Of a stretch of 64,000 bases of DNA, positions 1 through 9,455 are shown piece by piece. Source of the DNA: Faecalibacterium sp. An122 (GTDB lineage: Bacteria; Bacillota; Clostridia; Oscillospirales; Ruminococcaceae); assembly GCF_002160895.1 (NCBI RefSeq), contig NZ_NFLL01000001.1:186001-250000 (forward strand), in the 5' to 3' direction. The translations under genes and the position numbers were made by a program. How positions within the stretch are numbered: the first letter of the stretch is position 1; every line of letters starts with the position of its first letter. The notes beneath the pieces were generated by a model, which did not search any database, was not told the origin of the DNA, and worked only from the letters and a program-made list of their open reading frames with translations.

Positions 1-191
1 GCATTGACAACTTTTGAAACCACCCAGATCATGCAGGGGTAAAACCGCAGCCCGTTTTGTCGGGCGTATTTCACCAGAGGCGTCACGTCCAGATCCACCG
101 TCAGGCTCATCACCACCCGCATCCGCTGGATGTAAAACTGGAACAGTTTGCCCCGCTCCCATGCGTTCAGATCAACTCTTTGAAAATTCAT
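1..191 (-). CDS. Chloramphenicol acetyltransferase-like protein, N-terminal fragment (cut by window edge)
   Basis: Reading the minus strand from an ATG at 191 gives 63 codons that run off the window. The product begins MNFQRVDLNAWERGKLF and continues with VDLDVTPLVKYARQNGL and FYPCMIWVVSKVVN, which matches the N-terminus of class A chloramphenicol acetyltransferases (trimeric cytoplasmic enzymes that acetylate the drug from acetyl-CoA). The catalytic histidine motif (HHxxxDG) lies in the missing C-terminal part, so activity cannot be judged. An AAAGGAG ribosome site sits 6-7 nt before the ATG. The gene is preceded by its own promoter, leader peptide and hairpins. Chromosomal CAT-like homologues are common in gut Firmicutes and not all confer resistance. 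Family assignment is strong and function tentative. Confidence 0.85.
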   Translation of the reverse strand, partial: MNFQRVDLNAWERGKLFQFYIQRMRVVMSLTVDLDVTPLVKYARQNGLRFYPCMIWVVSKVVN

Positions 192-243
192 ATGGATTCT
201 CCTTTGCACCTGTATCGGTAAGTCAAACAGACGTGCAAAGCTG

Positions 244-280
244 TGGGGATAGAAATGGCTTCCCCATACAAGTCTATCCC
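244..280 (-). promoter_or_regulatory. Competing hairpins between leader peptide and CAT-like gene
   Basis: Two inverted repeats share sequence and cannot form together. One pairs GGGATAGA (246-253) with TCTATCCC (273-280), 8 bp with a 19-nt loop. The other pairs TGGGGA (244-249) with TCCCCA (261-266), 6 bp with an 11-nt loop. On the minus-strand transcript they follow the leader stop codon directly. Mutually exclusive stems after a leader peptide suggest attenuation. Neither stem covers the CAT ribosome site at about 198-204, so a simple RBS-masking model does not fit without more structure. Confidence 0.5.
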
Positions 281-281
281 G

Positions 282-320
282 TCAAGCCTTGCATGGAGAT
301 GCTGCAATGCAGAGTTTCAT
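282..320 (-). CDS. 12-residue leader peptide upstream of the CAT-like gene
   Basis: A very short frame, MKLCIAASPCKA, starts at an ATG at 320 behind a near-perfect AAAAGGAGG site 7 nt upstream and ends at TGA 284-282. It lies about 25 nt downstream of a strong promoter and about 90 nt before the CAT-like start, with competing inverted repeats between. This is the layout of translation- or transcription-attenuated resistance genes, where a drug-stalled ribosome on the leader remodels the RNA. The Ala-Ala-Ser run suits chloramphenicol, which is known to stall best with Ala, Ser or Thr as the penultimate residue. The role is inferred; the frame and ribosome site are directly visible. Confidence 0.6.
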   Translation of the reverse strand: MKLCIAASPCKA

Positions 321-350
321 TTCATCGCCTCCTTTTCAAGGGATAGATTC

Positions 351-379
351 ATTATAAATGCCGCCGCACAGAATGTAAA
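351..379 (-). promoter_or_regulatory. Sigma-A promoter for leader peptide and CAT-like gene
   Basis: On the minus strand TTTACA (379-374), a 17-nt spacer and a perfect TATAAT (356-351). Transcription would start near 344, only a few bases before the leader ribosome site. Confidence 0.75.
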
Positions 380-413
380 GCCTCCGCTATTTGTGTAATT
401 TGCTCAAAATGGG

Positions 414-442
414 TTTACTTGCCGCGGCGGTGCTGGTAAAAT
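414..442 (+). promoter_or_regulatory. Candidate promoter for the alpha/beta hydrolase
   Basis: TTTACT (414-419), 17-nt spacer, TAAAAT (437-442), about 80 nt before the hydrolase start at 524. It is divergent from the CAT promoter, with -35 boxes about 35 nt apart. Confidence 0.5.
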
Positions 443-523
443 GGAACCAGAAAAAGAACCCCGGACAGGCATCAGAAAGCAGGGAGGCACGCCGGCCCGG
501 GCCTCAGAAGGAGTTGATCTTGC

Positions 524-1489
524 ATGATTGAAACCATCCAGCGGGTTGCCATCGCCATCGCGGTGGCGGTCGCGGTGACAGGAGCGGTTCAGGACTGGTC
601 CAAGGATGTTCCGTCGGTGACCACCAATTACTACGAACAGACCCAGACCGGCGGCGCCATCGAGGAGAAGTACACCGCTATGGGAGAATACGATGTCTCC
701 TATACCGATTATCCGGCCCGGGATTTTTTGATTGAGCGGTACGAAGTCTGGTATCCCTCGGCTCTGAAAGAGGAGAACGGCAAGCAGTGGCCGGTGGTGG
801 TCATGGCCAATGGCACCGGAGTGGCCGCTTCGCGGTATTCGCCGATCTTTCAGCATCTGGCATCCTGGGGATTTGTGGTGATCGGCAACGAACAACAGAA
901 TTCCTGGAACGGCAGCAGCTCCGACGGCGCTCTGGACCTTCTGGTGGAGCTGAACGAGGATGAAGAAAGCGTCTTCTACCACAAGCTGGACCTGGAATGC
1001 GTCGGCGCCGCAGGACATTCCCAGGGCGCCATCGGCGCCATCAACGGCGTGACCAATCAGAAAAACGGCTGGCGTTATAAGGCCCTCTACACAGCCAGCA
1101 CCCCTTCCAGCCTGTATGCCTCCACGCTGAACTGGGAGTACGACGTCTCCAAAATTGAGATTCCCTACTTTATGGCCGCAGGCACCGGCCTTTTGGATGC
1201 CGGCGAAGCAGGTGTGCCGGAAGTGGTGGAGGACACCCAGGAGGTTTCCATCTCGCCCCTGTGGTCCCAGGAAGAAAACTACAGCGGCGTCCCGGCATCC
1301 ACGCCCAAACTGCGGGCCCGCCGCACCGGCGCCGACCACGCCGAGATGCTGCCCTGGGGTGACGGCTACATGACCGCCTGGTTTATGTACTGGCTGCAGG
1401 GAGACACCGAGGCCGGCAAAGCCTTCTTTGGGGAGGACGCCGAAATCCGGTCCAATCCCTGCTGGCAGGACATCGAAAAAAATCTTTGA
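524..1489 (+). CDS. Exported alpha/beta hydrolase (cutinase/dienelactone-hydrolase-like esterase)
   Basis: A 321-residue alpha/beta-hydrolase-fold protein. Residues 8-22 form a hydrophobic segment rich in Ala and Val that probably anchors or exports it. The nucleophile elbow GHSQGA places Ser166 as the catalytic serine. Asp225 and His272 (GADHAEM) are the likely acid and base. VVVMANGTG near residue 91 is the usual oxyanion-loop strand. The fold resembles the cutinase/chlorophyllase group acting on carboxyl esters; the substrate is unknown. AAGGAG lies 10 nt before the ATG, and a strong terminator follows, so it is a single-gene unit. The family is clear, the specific function is not. Confidence 0.75.
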   Translation: MIETIQRVAIAIAVAVAVTGAVQDWSKDVPSVTTNYYEQTQTGGAIEEKYTAMGEYDVSYTDYPARDFLIERYEVWYPSALKEENGKQWPVVVMANGTGVAASRYSPIFQHLASWGFVVIGNEQQNSWNGSSSDGALDLLVELNEDEESVFYHKLDLECVGAAGHSQGAIGAINGVTNQKNGWRYKALYTASTPSSLYASTLNWEYDVSKIEIPYFMAAGTGLLDAGEAGVPEVVEDTQEVSISPLWSQEENYSGVPASTPKLRARRTGADHAEMLPWGDGYMTAWFMYWLQGDTEAGKAFFGEDAEIRSNPCWQDIEKNL

Positions 1490-1503
1490 CACCGGCAAAC
1501 CGC

Positions 1504-1537
1504 GCCTGGCCGTTCTTTTGGATGGCCAGGCTTTTTT
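1504..1537 (+). terminator. Rho-independent terminator after the hydrolase
   Basis: GCCTGGCC (1504-1511) pairs with GGCCAGGC (1524-1531), followed by six T. Confidence 0.9.
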
Positions 1538-1554
1538 GCGGTCAAAATTTTGGA

Positions 1555-1583
1555 TTGACAATTCCCTTGCAGATTGGTAGACT
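1555..1583 (+). promoter_or_regulatory. Promoter of tRNA-Leu(TAG)
   Basis: Perfect TTGACA (1555-1560), 17-nt spacer, TAGACT (1578-1583), 15 nt before the mature tRNA 5' end. Confidence 0.8.
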
Positions 1584-1598
1584 AAATACGCATTCCAT

Positions 1599-1681
1599 GC
1601 GGGAGTGGCGGAATGGCAGACGCGCTGGTTTTAGGCACCAGTTCCGAAAGAGTGAGAGTTCGACCCTCTTCTCCCGCACCA
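1599..1681 (+). tRNA. tRNA-Leu (anticodon TAG)
   Basis: A complete class II cloverleaf. The acceptor stem GCGGGAG/CTCCCGC is 7 bp. The anticodon stem CTGGT/ACCAG holds loop TTTAGGC, anticodon TAG. A long variable arm and a GAGAGTTCGACCCTC T-arm follow. Discriminator A1678 and CCA are encoded. The long variable arm plus the anticodon identify leucine. Confidence 0.96.
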
Positions 1682-1689
1682 TACAAAGA

Positions 1690-1729
1690 CCCCCGGACCC
1701 TTTCCAGCAGGAGAGGAGCCGGGGGTTTT
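1690..1729 (+). terminator. Terminator after tRNA-Leu
   Basis: CCCCCGG (1690-1696) pairs with CCGGGGG (1719-1725), followed by TTTT. It lies 13 nt before the 3' end of the convergent anti-sigma gene. Confidence 0.8.
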
Positions 1730-1741
1730 GCTCTGTATCAT

Positions 1742-2458
1742 TTAGTTGGGCTGGGATGAAGTGCCGCAAATGGAAAACGGACTAAGAACACTCTGGGCCT
1801 TTTCTTCGATTTCTTCGGGTGCAGCCGGGAGCTCGGTTTTTCCGTCCCAGATCAAAAGCCGGCTGTTTCCCTGTGTGTAATAGATGGGCAGGCTGTCCGT
1901 CCCGTCCGAAGCCGGTTCAGGGGTGCGGACAAAGCAATAGCTTCGCTCGCCGAGAGAAGTTCCTCCGCTCTGCCACAAGCTCAAAAACGAGTAACCCATC
2001 TGAATTTCATAACAGGAAAGATCCTCAGAAATTCCGTCGCGATAGGAAATGCCGTTGATCCATTGCTCGTCCTTTGAGGGGAGGAGTTCAAAATAAATGG
2101 AGCCGTCCGACAGCTGGTAGAGATGGTTGACTTCAAAGTCAAATGCATGCTGGCGGAAAGCGATCAGGTAAAGTGCCGCTGAAAAGAGGAACATGCAGCA
2201 TACCGCAAAGCAAATCATTTTATATACACTGGCCCGATGTACTTTTTTCAGAAAACTCACTCCGCCGGCATCCTCAAAGGGGACGGATTCGCTCTGCAGT
2301 TTCAGAGGGGATGCAAGAGCCTGGTATTTAAGAGTGCAGTTTTTGCATTGGGACAAGTGTGATTGGATGGCATCTGCGGTTTCTGCGCCGACCAGGTGGT
2401 CAACATACAGAGGCAAAAGGTCTTCCACAAGATAACACGGCAGCTCAATCTTTTTCAT
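1742..2458 (-). CDS. Membrane anti-sigma factor with zinc-finger (zf-HC2-type) domain
   Basis: A 238-residue protein with a short cytoplasmic domain carrying His34, Cys38 and Cys41 (HxxxCxxC), plus Cys8, the pattern of zinc-binding anti-sigma domains. One transmembrane helix at about 79-101 follows, then an extracytoplasmic domain of about 135 residues with no recognised family. It overlaps the end of the ECF sigma gene by 14 nt (2445-2458), so the two are translationally coupled. Known biology of such pairs: the N-terminal domain holds the sigma factor until an envelope signal, sensed by the outer domain, releases it. The signal here is unknown. Confidence 0.8.
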   Translation of the reverse strand: MKKIELPCYLVEDLLPLYVDHLVGAETADAIQSHLSQCKNCTLKYQALASPLKLQSESVPFEDAGGVSFLKKVHRASVYKMICFAVCCMFLFSAALYLIAFRQHAFDFEVNHLYQLSDGSIYFELLPSKDEQWINGISYRDGISEDLSCYEIQMGYSFLSLWQSGGTSLGERSYCFVRTPEPASDGTDSLPIYYTQGNSRLLIWDGKTELPAAPEEIEEKAQSVLSPFSICGTSSQPN

Positions 2459-2939
2459 AACTGGCTTTCAACCTCTCTTTCGCTCGATAATAGGTGACTC
2501 TTGCCCAGTTGGCACTTTGATTCAATACCTGACCGATTTCTTCAAAGGTAAGGTTGCTGGCAAGGCGGAGATAAACAACGGTTTTGTAGGGCTCGTCCAG
2601 GGAAGTGATCTTTTTGTAAAACGTGATTCGCTCCTCTGACTCGTCCACAATCTGGTCCATCGGGTCATAAGAACACTCGACAGAAGCCTCCTGGCCGATA
2701 AGATGGAAGTCCCTTTTTTCTTTGGCGCACTGTTTCAGCCATAGATTTTTGCCGATCTGAAACAACCAGGTTTTCAGCTGGCAGCTGCCGTCGTAGCGCT
2801 TGATGCACCGGATGGCTTGATAGAATGTTTCTGCGGTCAGTTCCTCTGCCGTTTCAGGCGAATGGGAGAGACCTAGAAGAAACCAGTACAGAGGTTTTGC
2901 ATAGTTTTGGTACATGTTTTCCACGTCCACATCGCTCAA
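2445..2939 (-). CDS. ECF-type RNA polymerase sigma factor
   Basis: A 164-residue sigma factor with region 2 (about residues 1-70, including KTWLFQIGKNLWL) and region 4 (about 110-160, with FEEIGQVLNQSANWARV as the recognition helix-turn-helix). I start it at TTG 2939, because GAGGTG lies 6 nt upstream there; an in-frame ATG at 3023 would add 28 residues outside the family pattern. It overlaps its anti-sigma gene. No other target gene is adjacent, so the pair probably controls itself and remote envelope genes. Sigma family membership is firm; the subgroup is unassigned. Confidence 0.85.
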   Translation of the reverse strand: MSDVDVENMYQNYAKPLYWFLLGLSHSPETAEELTAETFYQAIRCIKRYDGSCQLKTWLFQIGKNLWLKQCAKEKRDFHLIGQEASVECSYDPMDQIVDESEERITFYKKITSLDEPYKTVVYLRLASNLTFEEIGQVLNQSANWARVTYYRAKERLKASYEKD

Positions 2940-3002
2940 TCCGATCACCTCTTTTCCGTGAAACAAGAAATCAACCGGTCCGATTGTTTGTGCCAATCTA
3001 TT

Positions 3003-3032
3003 ACTATATCCCGAAAGGTGCAAATGGTTACA
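3003..3032 (-). promoter_or_regulatory. Possible promoter of the ECF sigma operon
   Basis: Minus strand TGTAACC (3032-3026) resembles the AAC-type -35 of many ECF promoters, and TATAGT (3008-3003) follows about 18 nt later. It could be autoregulated by the ECF factor or be a weak sigma-A promoter. Confidence 0.35.
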
Positions 3033-3100
3033 CAGGGCTGGAGGAATCTCTATTTTGCTTGAAATATGCTCCGCTTTTTGTGCAAAATCGCCGGACGTTC

Positions 3101-3134
3101 AAAATAAAACAGGCCACCCCGCGGGATGGCCTGT
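3101..3134 (-). terminator. Terminator of the PatB-like gene
   Basis: On the minus strand ACAGGCCA pairs with TGGCCTGT (3127-3134 and 3109-3116 on plus), followed by a T-rich run read from the plus-strand A tract at 3101-3108. Confidence 0.85.
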
Positions 3135-3161
3135 CTTGCGTTTTGGAGACAAATCGGAGAA

Positions 3162-4382
3162 TTATTGTGCGTTGAAGACGTACCGGTCAAGACGGTCAAA
3201 AGCCTCCTGAATGCGGGAGAAGGGGAGAGCCAGATTCATACGCACCGAGCAGGGACTATGGAACATCCGCCCGTCCTGAATGGCGACGCCCACCGCCCAG
3301 GCCGCTTTTTCCACGTCGTCAATGGTTTTGCCGTGGGCGCTGCACCAGTCGGTGCAGTCCACAAAGAGCATGTAGGTGCCCTCGGGTTTGCTGACGGTGA
3401 CGCCCTGGAAGTGATCCCGGATATAGTCACAGGCGTAGTTGATGTTGTTGGACAGGACCTGGCAAAGCTCATCCACCCAGACATAGCCCTCCGGCTTGTA
3501 GGCGCCGATCAGGGCGTGCATGGAGAGAACGTTCATGTCGTTGTAATGGCACTTGGAACTTTTGGCCACGCAGCGGTCCCGAAGATAGCTGTTGTAGATG
3601 ATGTGGTAGCTGCCGACCAGACCGGCCAGGTTGAAGGTCTTGCTGGGGGCATAGAGGGCAATGGTGCGGTTGCGGGCGTCCTCGCTGATGCTCTGGGTGG
3701 GGATATGCTTGTGCCCGTTCAGGAGGATGTCAGACCAGATCTCATCCGAAATGACCACACAGTCGTTGGCCTTGTAGACCTCCATGGCCTTTTCCAGCTC
3801 CCAGCGCTCCCAGACGCGGCCGCAGGGGTTGTGGGGGCTGCAGAGGATGGCGGTGTGGATGTGGTACTTTTTCAATTTGCGGTCCATGTCCTCGTAGTCC
3901 ATCCGCCAAACGCCCTGTTCGTCCTTGACCAGGGGGGTATGAACAATCTTGTAGCCGTTGTTGGTGAGGGACTTGGTGAATCCGATGTAGGTGGGGCTGT
4001 GGACCAGAACCGGGTCGCCGGGGGCGGTGCAGCAGGTCAGAGCGCTGACCACGCCGCCCAGAACGCCGTTTTCGTAGCCGATGCACTCCCGGGTCAGCAG
4101 GGCAGGGTCACAGCCGTTGCGGGTGACCTGCCACCGGATGATGGAGTCATAGTATTCATCGCTGGGCGAAAAGTAGCCGAATGCGGGGTGCTGGGCCCGC
4201 TGGATGATGGCCTCGGTGACGGTGGGCACCGTGGGAAAGTTCATGTCGGCAACCCACATGGGAATGGCGTCAAATCCTTCGCCGGGAGCCTCGGGAGCAA
4301 AACCGGGGTTGCGGCCCAGGCTGTCCACCGCGATGGCATCCTTGCCGTGCCGCTCCAGAATCGAAGTGAAATCGTACTGCAT
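3162..4382 (-). CDS. patB: PatB/MalY-type PLP-dependent C-S lyase (cystathionine beta-lyase family)
   Basis: A 406-residue fold-type I aminotransferase-like enzyme. Lys248 in APSKTFNLAG binds PLP. Asp213 in ISDEIWSD contacts the pyridine ring, HNPCGRVW around residue 184 is the family signature, and Arg381 is the carboxylate-binding arginine. Members cleave cystathionine or cysteine conjugates to a thiol, pyruvate and ammonia, and some (MalY) also act in regulation. I start it at ATG 4382, where AAAGGAG lies about 10 nt upstream. The longer reading from 4505 would begin inside the promoter. Single gene with its own promoter and terminator. An aminotransferase role cannot be excluded by eye. 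Confidence 0.88.
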   Translation of the reverse strand: MQYDFTSILERHGKDAIAVDSLGRNPGFAPEAPGEGFDAIPMWVADMNFPTVPTVTEAIIQRAQHPAFGYFSPSDEYYDSIIRWQVTRNGCDPALLTRECIGYENGVLGGVVSALTCCTAPGDPVLVHSPTYIGFTKSLTNNGYKIVHTPLVKDEQGVWRMDYEDMDRKLKKYHIHTAILCSPHNPCGRVWERWELEKAMEVYKANDCVVISDEIWSDILLNGHKHIPTQSISEDARNRTIALYAPSKTFNLAGLVGSYHIIYNSYLRDRCVAKSSKCHYNDMNVLSMHALIGAYKPEGYVWVDELCQVLSNNINYACDYIRDHFQGVTVSKPEGTYMLFVDCTDWCSAHGKTIDDVEKAAWAVGVAIQDGRMFHSPCSVRMNLALPFSRIQEAFDRLDRYVFNAQ

Positions 4383-4425
4383 GTCAAATCGTCTCCTTTG
4401 GTGATGCTTTTGGGCGTTTGGTATC

Positions 4426-4454
4426 AGTGTAGCACACTGTGCCCGGCGGGTCAA
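4426..4454 (-). promoter_or_regulatory. Promoter of the PatB-like gene
   Basis: Minus strand TTGACC (4454-4449), 17-nt spacer, TACACT (4431-4426), about 45 nt before the start codon. Confidence 0.75.
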
Positions 4455-4613
4455 TGCCGCCCCTTGAGCGGGCGGGGCATGATATTCCGCGGCCCGGCGG
4501 CGCATACTATAGCGTATCGCATTTCAGGTCGCTTTTTGTTCCGGCATGGATGAAAAAACGGCTTTCCGCGTACAATCAAGATGTTTCAATTTCTTCTGCA
4601 AGGAGGCGGAAAT

Positions 4614-5587
4614 ATGGCAAGCCGTGGCCGCACCCTCAAGTATCTGGCCGCCGCGCTGCTGGCGGCGTTTTGTTTGGCTTTTGCCCGCACCGACACCACC
4701 GAAAAAAGCATGGTCCGCGCCATCCTGCTGGAGCAGGGGGAGACAGACTGGACCGTCGGCCTTCTCTACCAAGCCCCCGAGGCCTCGGCGGATTCCTCTG
4801 AGGTGTCGGACGGCATCGGTTTTGCGGCGGCCCAGGGCCCCAACCTGGAACGCGCCCTGAATAATGCCGCCTCCCTTTTGCCGCTGGACGCCAATTTCCG
4901 CCTGTGTGACTATCTGCTGTTGCTGCCGGGCAGCAGCTGGCAGACCATCAGCGAGTACGAATCCCTGGTGCTGACCCGCCAGTGCGGCCGGACCAGCGCT
5001 CTGATGGCTGCCTGTGATTTCACCTGTGAGGATCTGTCGGAGGCCACCGAGGAGAGCGGCGAACTGCTGACCACCCTGCTGCAGACCCTTAAACAGGCCC
5101 AGCGCTCCTCACCGCGTCTGTATGAAACCCGGACCGACGGGGGCCTGCTGCTGCCTCTCCTGGCGGTGGAGGAAGATGTGCTTTCCGTCCAGCCGGAGGG
5201 GTGGTTTCTCTCCCAGATCGAGCAGACCCAATGGGACGCCCAGAAAACGGCTGTTTACCGCCTTTTGATGGGCCGGGGTGAGGAATTCACCTTTTGGATG
5301 GGGGAGCACCCCTTGACGCTGCGCCGGCCGCTGCTGAGTGTGGCGGTGAAAGGTGACGGCAGCTTTGCCGTTCGGCTGGACTGCCAGACAGCGGCGGCCA
5401 GCGCCGATCCCACCCCGGAGGAGCTGGCCCAGCTGGGAACCCTGTGCACCCAGCTTTTGCAGGAGCGATGGCAGGCTGGGCAGGACCTGATTGGTCTGGG
5501 GGCCTGTGCCGCTCTGCGGGACGGCAGCGCGGCCCGTCTGGACCCAACAAAAAACGCCTGCCCGCAGCTGCGGACAGACGTTGCCGT

Positions 5588-5594
<7 letters not shown>
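4614..5594 (+). CDS. Exported protein resembling the N-terminal part of Ger(x)C germination proteins
   Basis: A 326-residue protein that begins at ATG 4614 behind AAGGAGG. Residues 8-24 form a signal-peptide-like hydrophobic stretch, but no proper lipobox cysteine follows (LAAFC does not fit). The pattern of an early strand, a GIGFAAAQG turn near residue 68, a helix with repeated Leu/Ala, and DYLLLLPG resembles the GerAC N-terminal domain. Similarity is weak and read by eye. GerAC-type proteins are normally lipoproteins of germinant receptors next to GerAA/GerAB, which are absent here. The last 42 nt of the gene also encode the convergent operon's terminator. It could equally be an unrelated secreted protein. 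Confidence 0.45.
5547..5582 (-). terminator. Terminator of the phosphate operon, embedded in the convergent gene
   Basis: AACGCCTGCCCGCAG (from 5553) pairs with CTGCGGACAGACGTT (to 5582) with two non-Watson-Crick pairs. The A-run at about 5549-5554 gives the U-tract on the minus strand. The whole element lies inside the last codons of the plus-strand gene ending at 5594. Confidence 0.8.
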
Positions 5595-6939
<1,345 letters not shown>

Positions 6940-6943
<4 letters not shown>

Positions 6944-7629
6944 TCCTCGCTGCCCTCCTCGCTGTCGGCCAGCTTATAGCCGACCTTGCGGACGGTGAGA
7001 ATGTAGCTGCCCGCGCTGCCCAGCTTTTTGCGCAGGGTGCGGATGTGCATGTCCACCGTCCGGCTTTCCACCGAAATGTCGGTGCCCCACACCACCTGCA
7101 GGATGGTCTCGCGGGTCACCACCAGATTGGTGTTTTCCAGCAGCAGACGCAGCAGGCTGTACTCCTTGTAGGTCAGATCCACCGGGGTGTCGCCCACCGT
7201 GACGCTGTGACGGGCATTGTCCAGCAGCAGCTCGTGGAAGGAGTAGACGTTGGGTTTGGCCGGCGGAGCCGAGCGGCGGAGCGCCGCCCGCACCCGGCTG
7301 AGAAATTCCATGATGCCGAAGGGCTTGGTGATATAGTCGTCTGCACCGCAGTCCAGACCGCGGACGGTGTCCAGCTCGCTGGACTTGGCCGTCACCATGA
7401 TGATGGGCAGCTGGCGCAGGGTGGGGGAGTTGCGCAGCTTCTTCAGGATGGAGAAGCCGTCCTCCCCCGGCAGCATGATGTCCAGAATGACCAGCTCCGG
7501 CTCCGAGGTTTTCATGGCGTGCCAAAAGGCCTCCGGTTCCTCAAAGGAACGTACATCGTATCCGCTGGACTGGAGTGCATACTGTTCCAGTTCCCGGATG
7601 GATGCGTCATCCTCTACAATATAGATCAT
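6940..7629 (-). CDS. phoB: PhoB/PhoP-like OmpR-family response regulator
   Basis: A 229-residue two-domain regulator. The receiver domain (1-118) has the complete acidic pocket Asp7/Asp8, phospho-acceptor Asp50 (ILDIMLPG), Thr80 and Lys102. The C-terminal winged helix (about 130-224) has the OmpR-type VESRTVDMHIRTLRKKL recognition region. It sits between the transporter gene and the kinase gene, with 4-nt overlaps on both sides, so the three are one tightly coupled operon. It probably binds the TTTACA repeats upstream of the operon. The phosphate assignment rests on this context. Confidence 0.85.
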
Positions 7630-9455
7630 GCGTTGCCTTCCTCCTTTTGGGCCTTGTCAGCCTCTGCAGATTTCTTTTCGGCAGCAGCTTCGTTGGACCC
7701 GGGGAAGGAATAACGTGCACGGTAGCGGTCGACTCTGCGCTGGAACGCTTCGCTCTCCTCGGCGGCGCGGTTGTGCCGCAGATCCGACAGATAAGCGTGG
7801 GTGTCAAAGCTGTCCTGCGCGACCTCGATCTGGGCCACGGCGATGTTGCTGCAGTGTGCGCTGATGCGGGAATAGCTGGTCAGCAGGTCGTCCAGCACAA
7901 AACCATAGGTGATGGAGCAGCTGCCGGCCTGCAGGCGGGCGATGTGGCGGGCCTTGATGGCGCGGACCAGCTCGTTGACCACCGACTCCATCGGTTCCAC
8001 CTTGCTGGCCAGATGCAGGTCGCCCTGACGGAAGGCCTCGGTGGTGCGGTTCAGCAGATCCTGCACCACATCCTCCAGGACGCTCAGTTCCTCCTGGGCA
8101 TCCACCGAGAAGGTGATGGACTTGTCGTGGATTTCCTGGGCGGAGTTCAGCAGGTTGATGGAGTAGTCGCTGATCCGCTCAAAGTCGCTGATGGTGTGCA
8201 GCAGGGTATTGACCTGCTGGCTGTCGTCGTGGTTGAGCTCGTAGCTGGACAGTTTGACCAGATAGGTGCCCAGAGCGTCCTCGTAGTTGTCCACTTGCTT
8301 TTCTTCTTCTTTGACCTTCTGGGCCAGGGTGGCGTCCCACTTGCGGGTCAGGCTCATGGCCTGCAGCACGCCGATGCGGGCGGTCTCGGCCATCTTGGAG
8401 GTGACGGAACGGGCCTGGTCAGCTGCCACAGAGGGGGTGTTCAGCAGACGCTCGTCCAGCAGGGTGAAGCGCTCTTTCTTCTCGTCGTCGGGAATGGTCA
8501 GATAAGCCAGACGCTCCAGCAGACTGGTGAAGGGGAGCAGCAGGGCGGTGGCGCCCAGGTTGAAGGCGGAGTGAACCACGGCGATGCCCCATGGCTCGAT
8601 CACGTCACCGATGAAGGAGAACTGGAACACGGCATTCAGGCCATAGAAAGCCACCAGGAAGACCACCACGCCGATGATGTTGAAGTACAGGTGGACAATG
8701 GCGGCACGGCGGGCGTTCTTGTTGGTGCCCACCGAAGAGATCAGGGCCGTGGCACAGGTGCCGATGTTCTGGCCCATGATGATGGGGATGGCGCTGCCAA
8801 AGGTGATGACGCCGGTGGAGCTGAGAGCCTGCAGAATACCGACGCTGGCGCTGGAACTCTGGATGACGGCGGTGACCAGTGTGCCCACCAGAACACCCAG
8901 GATGGGGTTGGAGAAGCGGACAAACAGCTCGGTGAACCAGGGCTCATTCTCCAGCGGAGCGACCGAGTCGGACATGGCGGTCATGCCGGTCATCAGGATG
9001 GCGAAGCCCACCAGGATGCCGCCGATGCCCTTCTTGCGCTCGCCGCCGAACATGAACATCAGGATGCCGATGAACGCCAGCAGGGGGCTGAAGGTGGAGG
9101 GTTTCAGCATCTGAACCAGCAGGCTGTCGCCCTCCAGGCCGGTCAAGCTGAGAATCCAGCTGGTAACAGTGGTGCCCACGTTGCTGCCCATGATAATGCC
9201 GATGGCCTGGTGCAGCTCCATGATGCCGCTGTTGACGAAGCCGACCACCATGACGGTGGTGGCGCTGGAACTCTGGATGACGGCGGTGACCGCCAGGCCC
9301 AACAGGAAGCCCTTGACAGGGTTGTCCGTCAGGCGGCTGAGAATTTTCTGCAGCTGGCTGCCAGCCTGCCGCTCAAGGGATTTGCCCATCAAATCCATTC
9401 CGTAGAGGAACAGAGCCAGGCCGCCAAGGAGAGAAAATAGATTTGTGATTGTCAT
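7626..9455 (-). CDS. Na+/phosphate cotransporter (NptA/PNaS family) with PhoU-like tail
   Basis: A 609-residue membrane protein. The first 310 or so residues hold the two inverted Na/Pi cotransport repeats, each with the signature QSSSA (residues 61-65 and 199-203), preceded by TAVI in both. The C-terminal 280 residues are helical and charged, like the PhoU domain fused to bacterial members. It imports phosphate with sodium. I start it at ATG 9455 (GAGGAT a few bases upstream), because the extension to 9506 adds no hydrophobic or family-like sequence. First gene of the transporter-PhoB-PhoR operon, so uptake and its control are co-expressed. Confidence 0.88.
   Translation of the reverse strand: MTITNLFSLLGGLALFLYGMDLMGKSLERQAGSQLQKILSRLTDNPVKGFLLGLAVTAVIQSSSATTVMVVGFVNSGIMELHQAIGIIMGSNVGTTVTSWILSLTGLEGDSLLVQMLKPSTFSPLLAFIGILMFMFGGERKKGIGGILVGFAILMTGMTAMSDSVAPLENEPWFTELFVRFSNPILGVLVGTLVTAVIQSSSASVGILQALSSTGVITFGSAIPIIMGQNIGTCATALISSVGTNKNARRAAIVHLYFNIIGVVVFLVAFYGLNAVFQFSFIGDVIEPWGIAVVHSAFNLGATALLLPFTSLLERLAYLTIPDDEKKERFTLLDERLLNTPSVAADQARSVTSKMAETARIGVLQAMSLTRKWDATLAQKVKEEEKQVDNYEDALGTYLVKLSSYELNHDDSQQVNTLLHTISDFERISDYSINLLNSAQEIHDKSITFSVDAQEELSVLEDVVQDLLNRTTEAFRQGDLHLASKVEPMESVVNELVRAIKARHIARLQAGSCSITYGFVLDDLLTSYSRISAHCSNIAVAQIEVAQDSFDTHAYLSDLRHNRAAEESEAFQRRVDRYRARYSFPGSNEAAAEKKSAEADKAQKEEGNA

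Noticed and set aside
14-346. A 110-codon plus-strand frame at the left edge
   Set aside because: It lies opposite the CAT-like start, leader peptide and hairpins, has no ribosome site and no family resemblance.
3126-4553. A 475-codon plus-strand frame opposite the PatB-like gene
   Set aside because: Shadow of the PLP enzyme; it spans that gene's terminator and promoter.
7575-9440. A 621-codon plus-strand frame opposite the Na/Pi cotransporter
   Set aside because: Its sequence is low-complexity Gly/Val/His/Gln, has no ribosome site, and mirrors the GC-rich cotransporter codons on the other strand.
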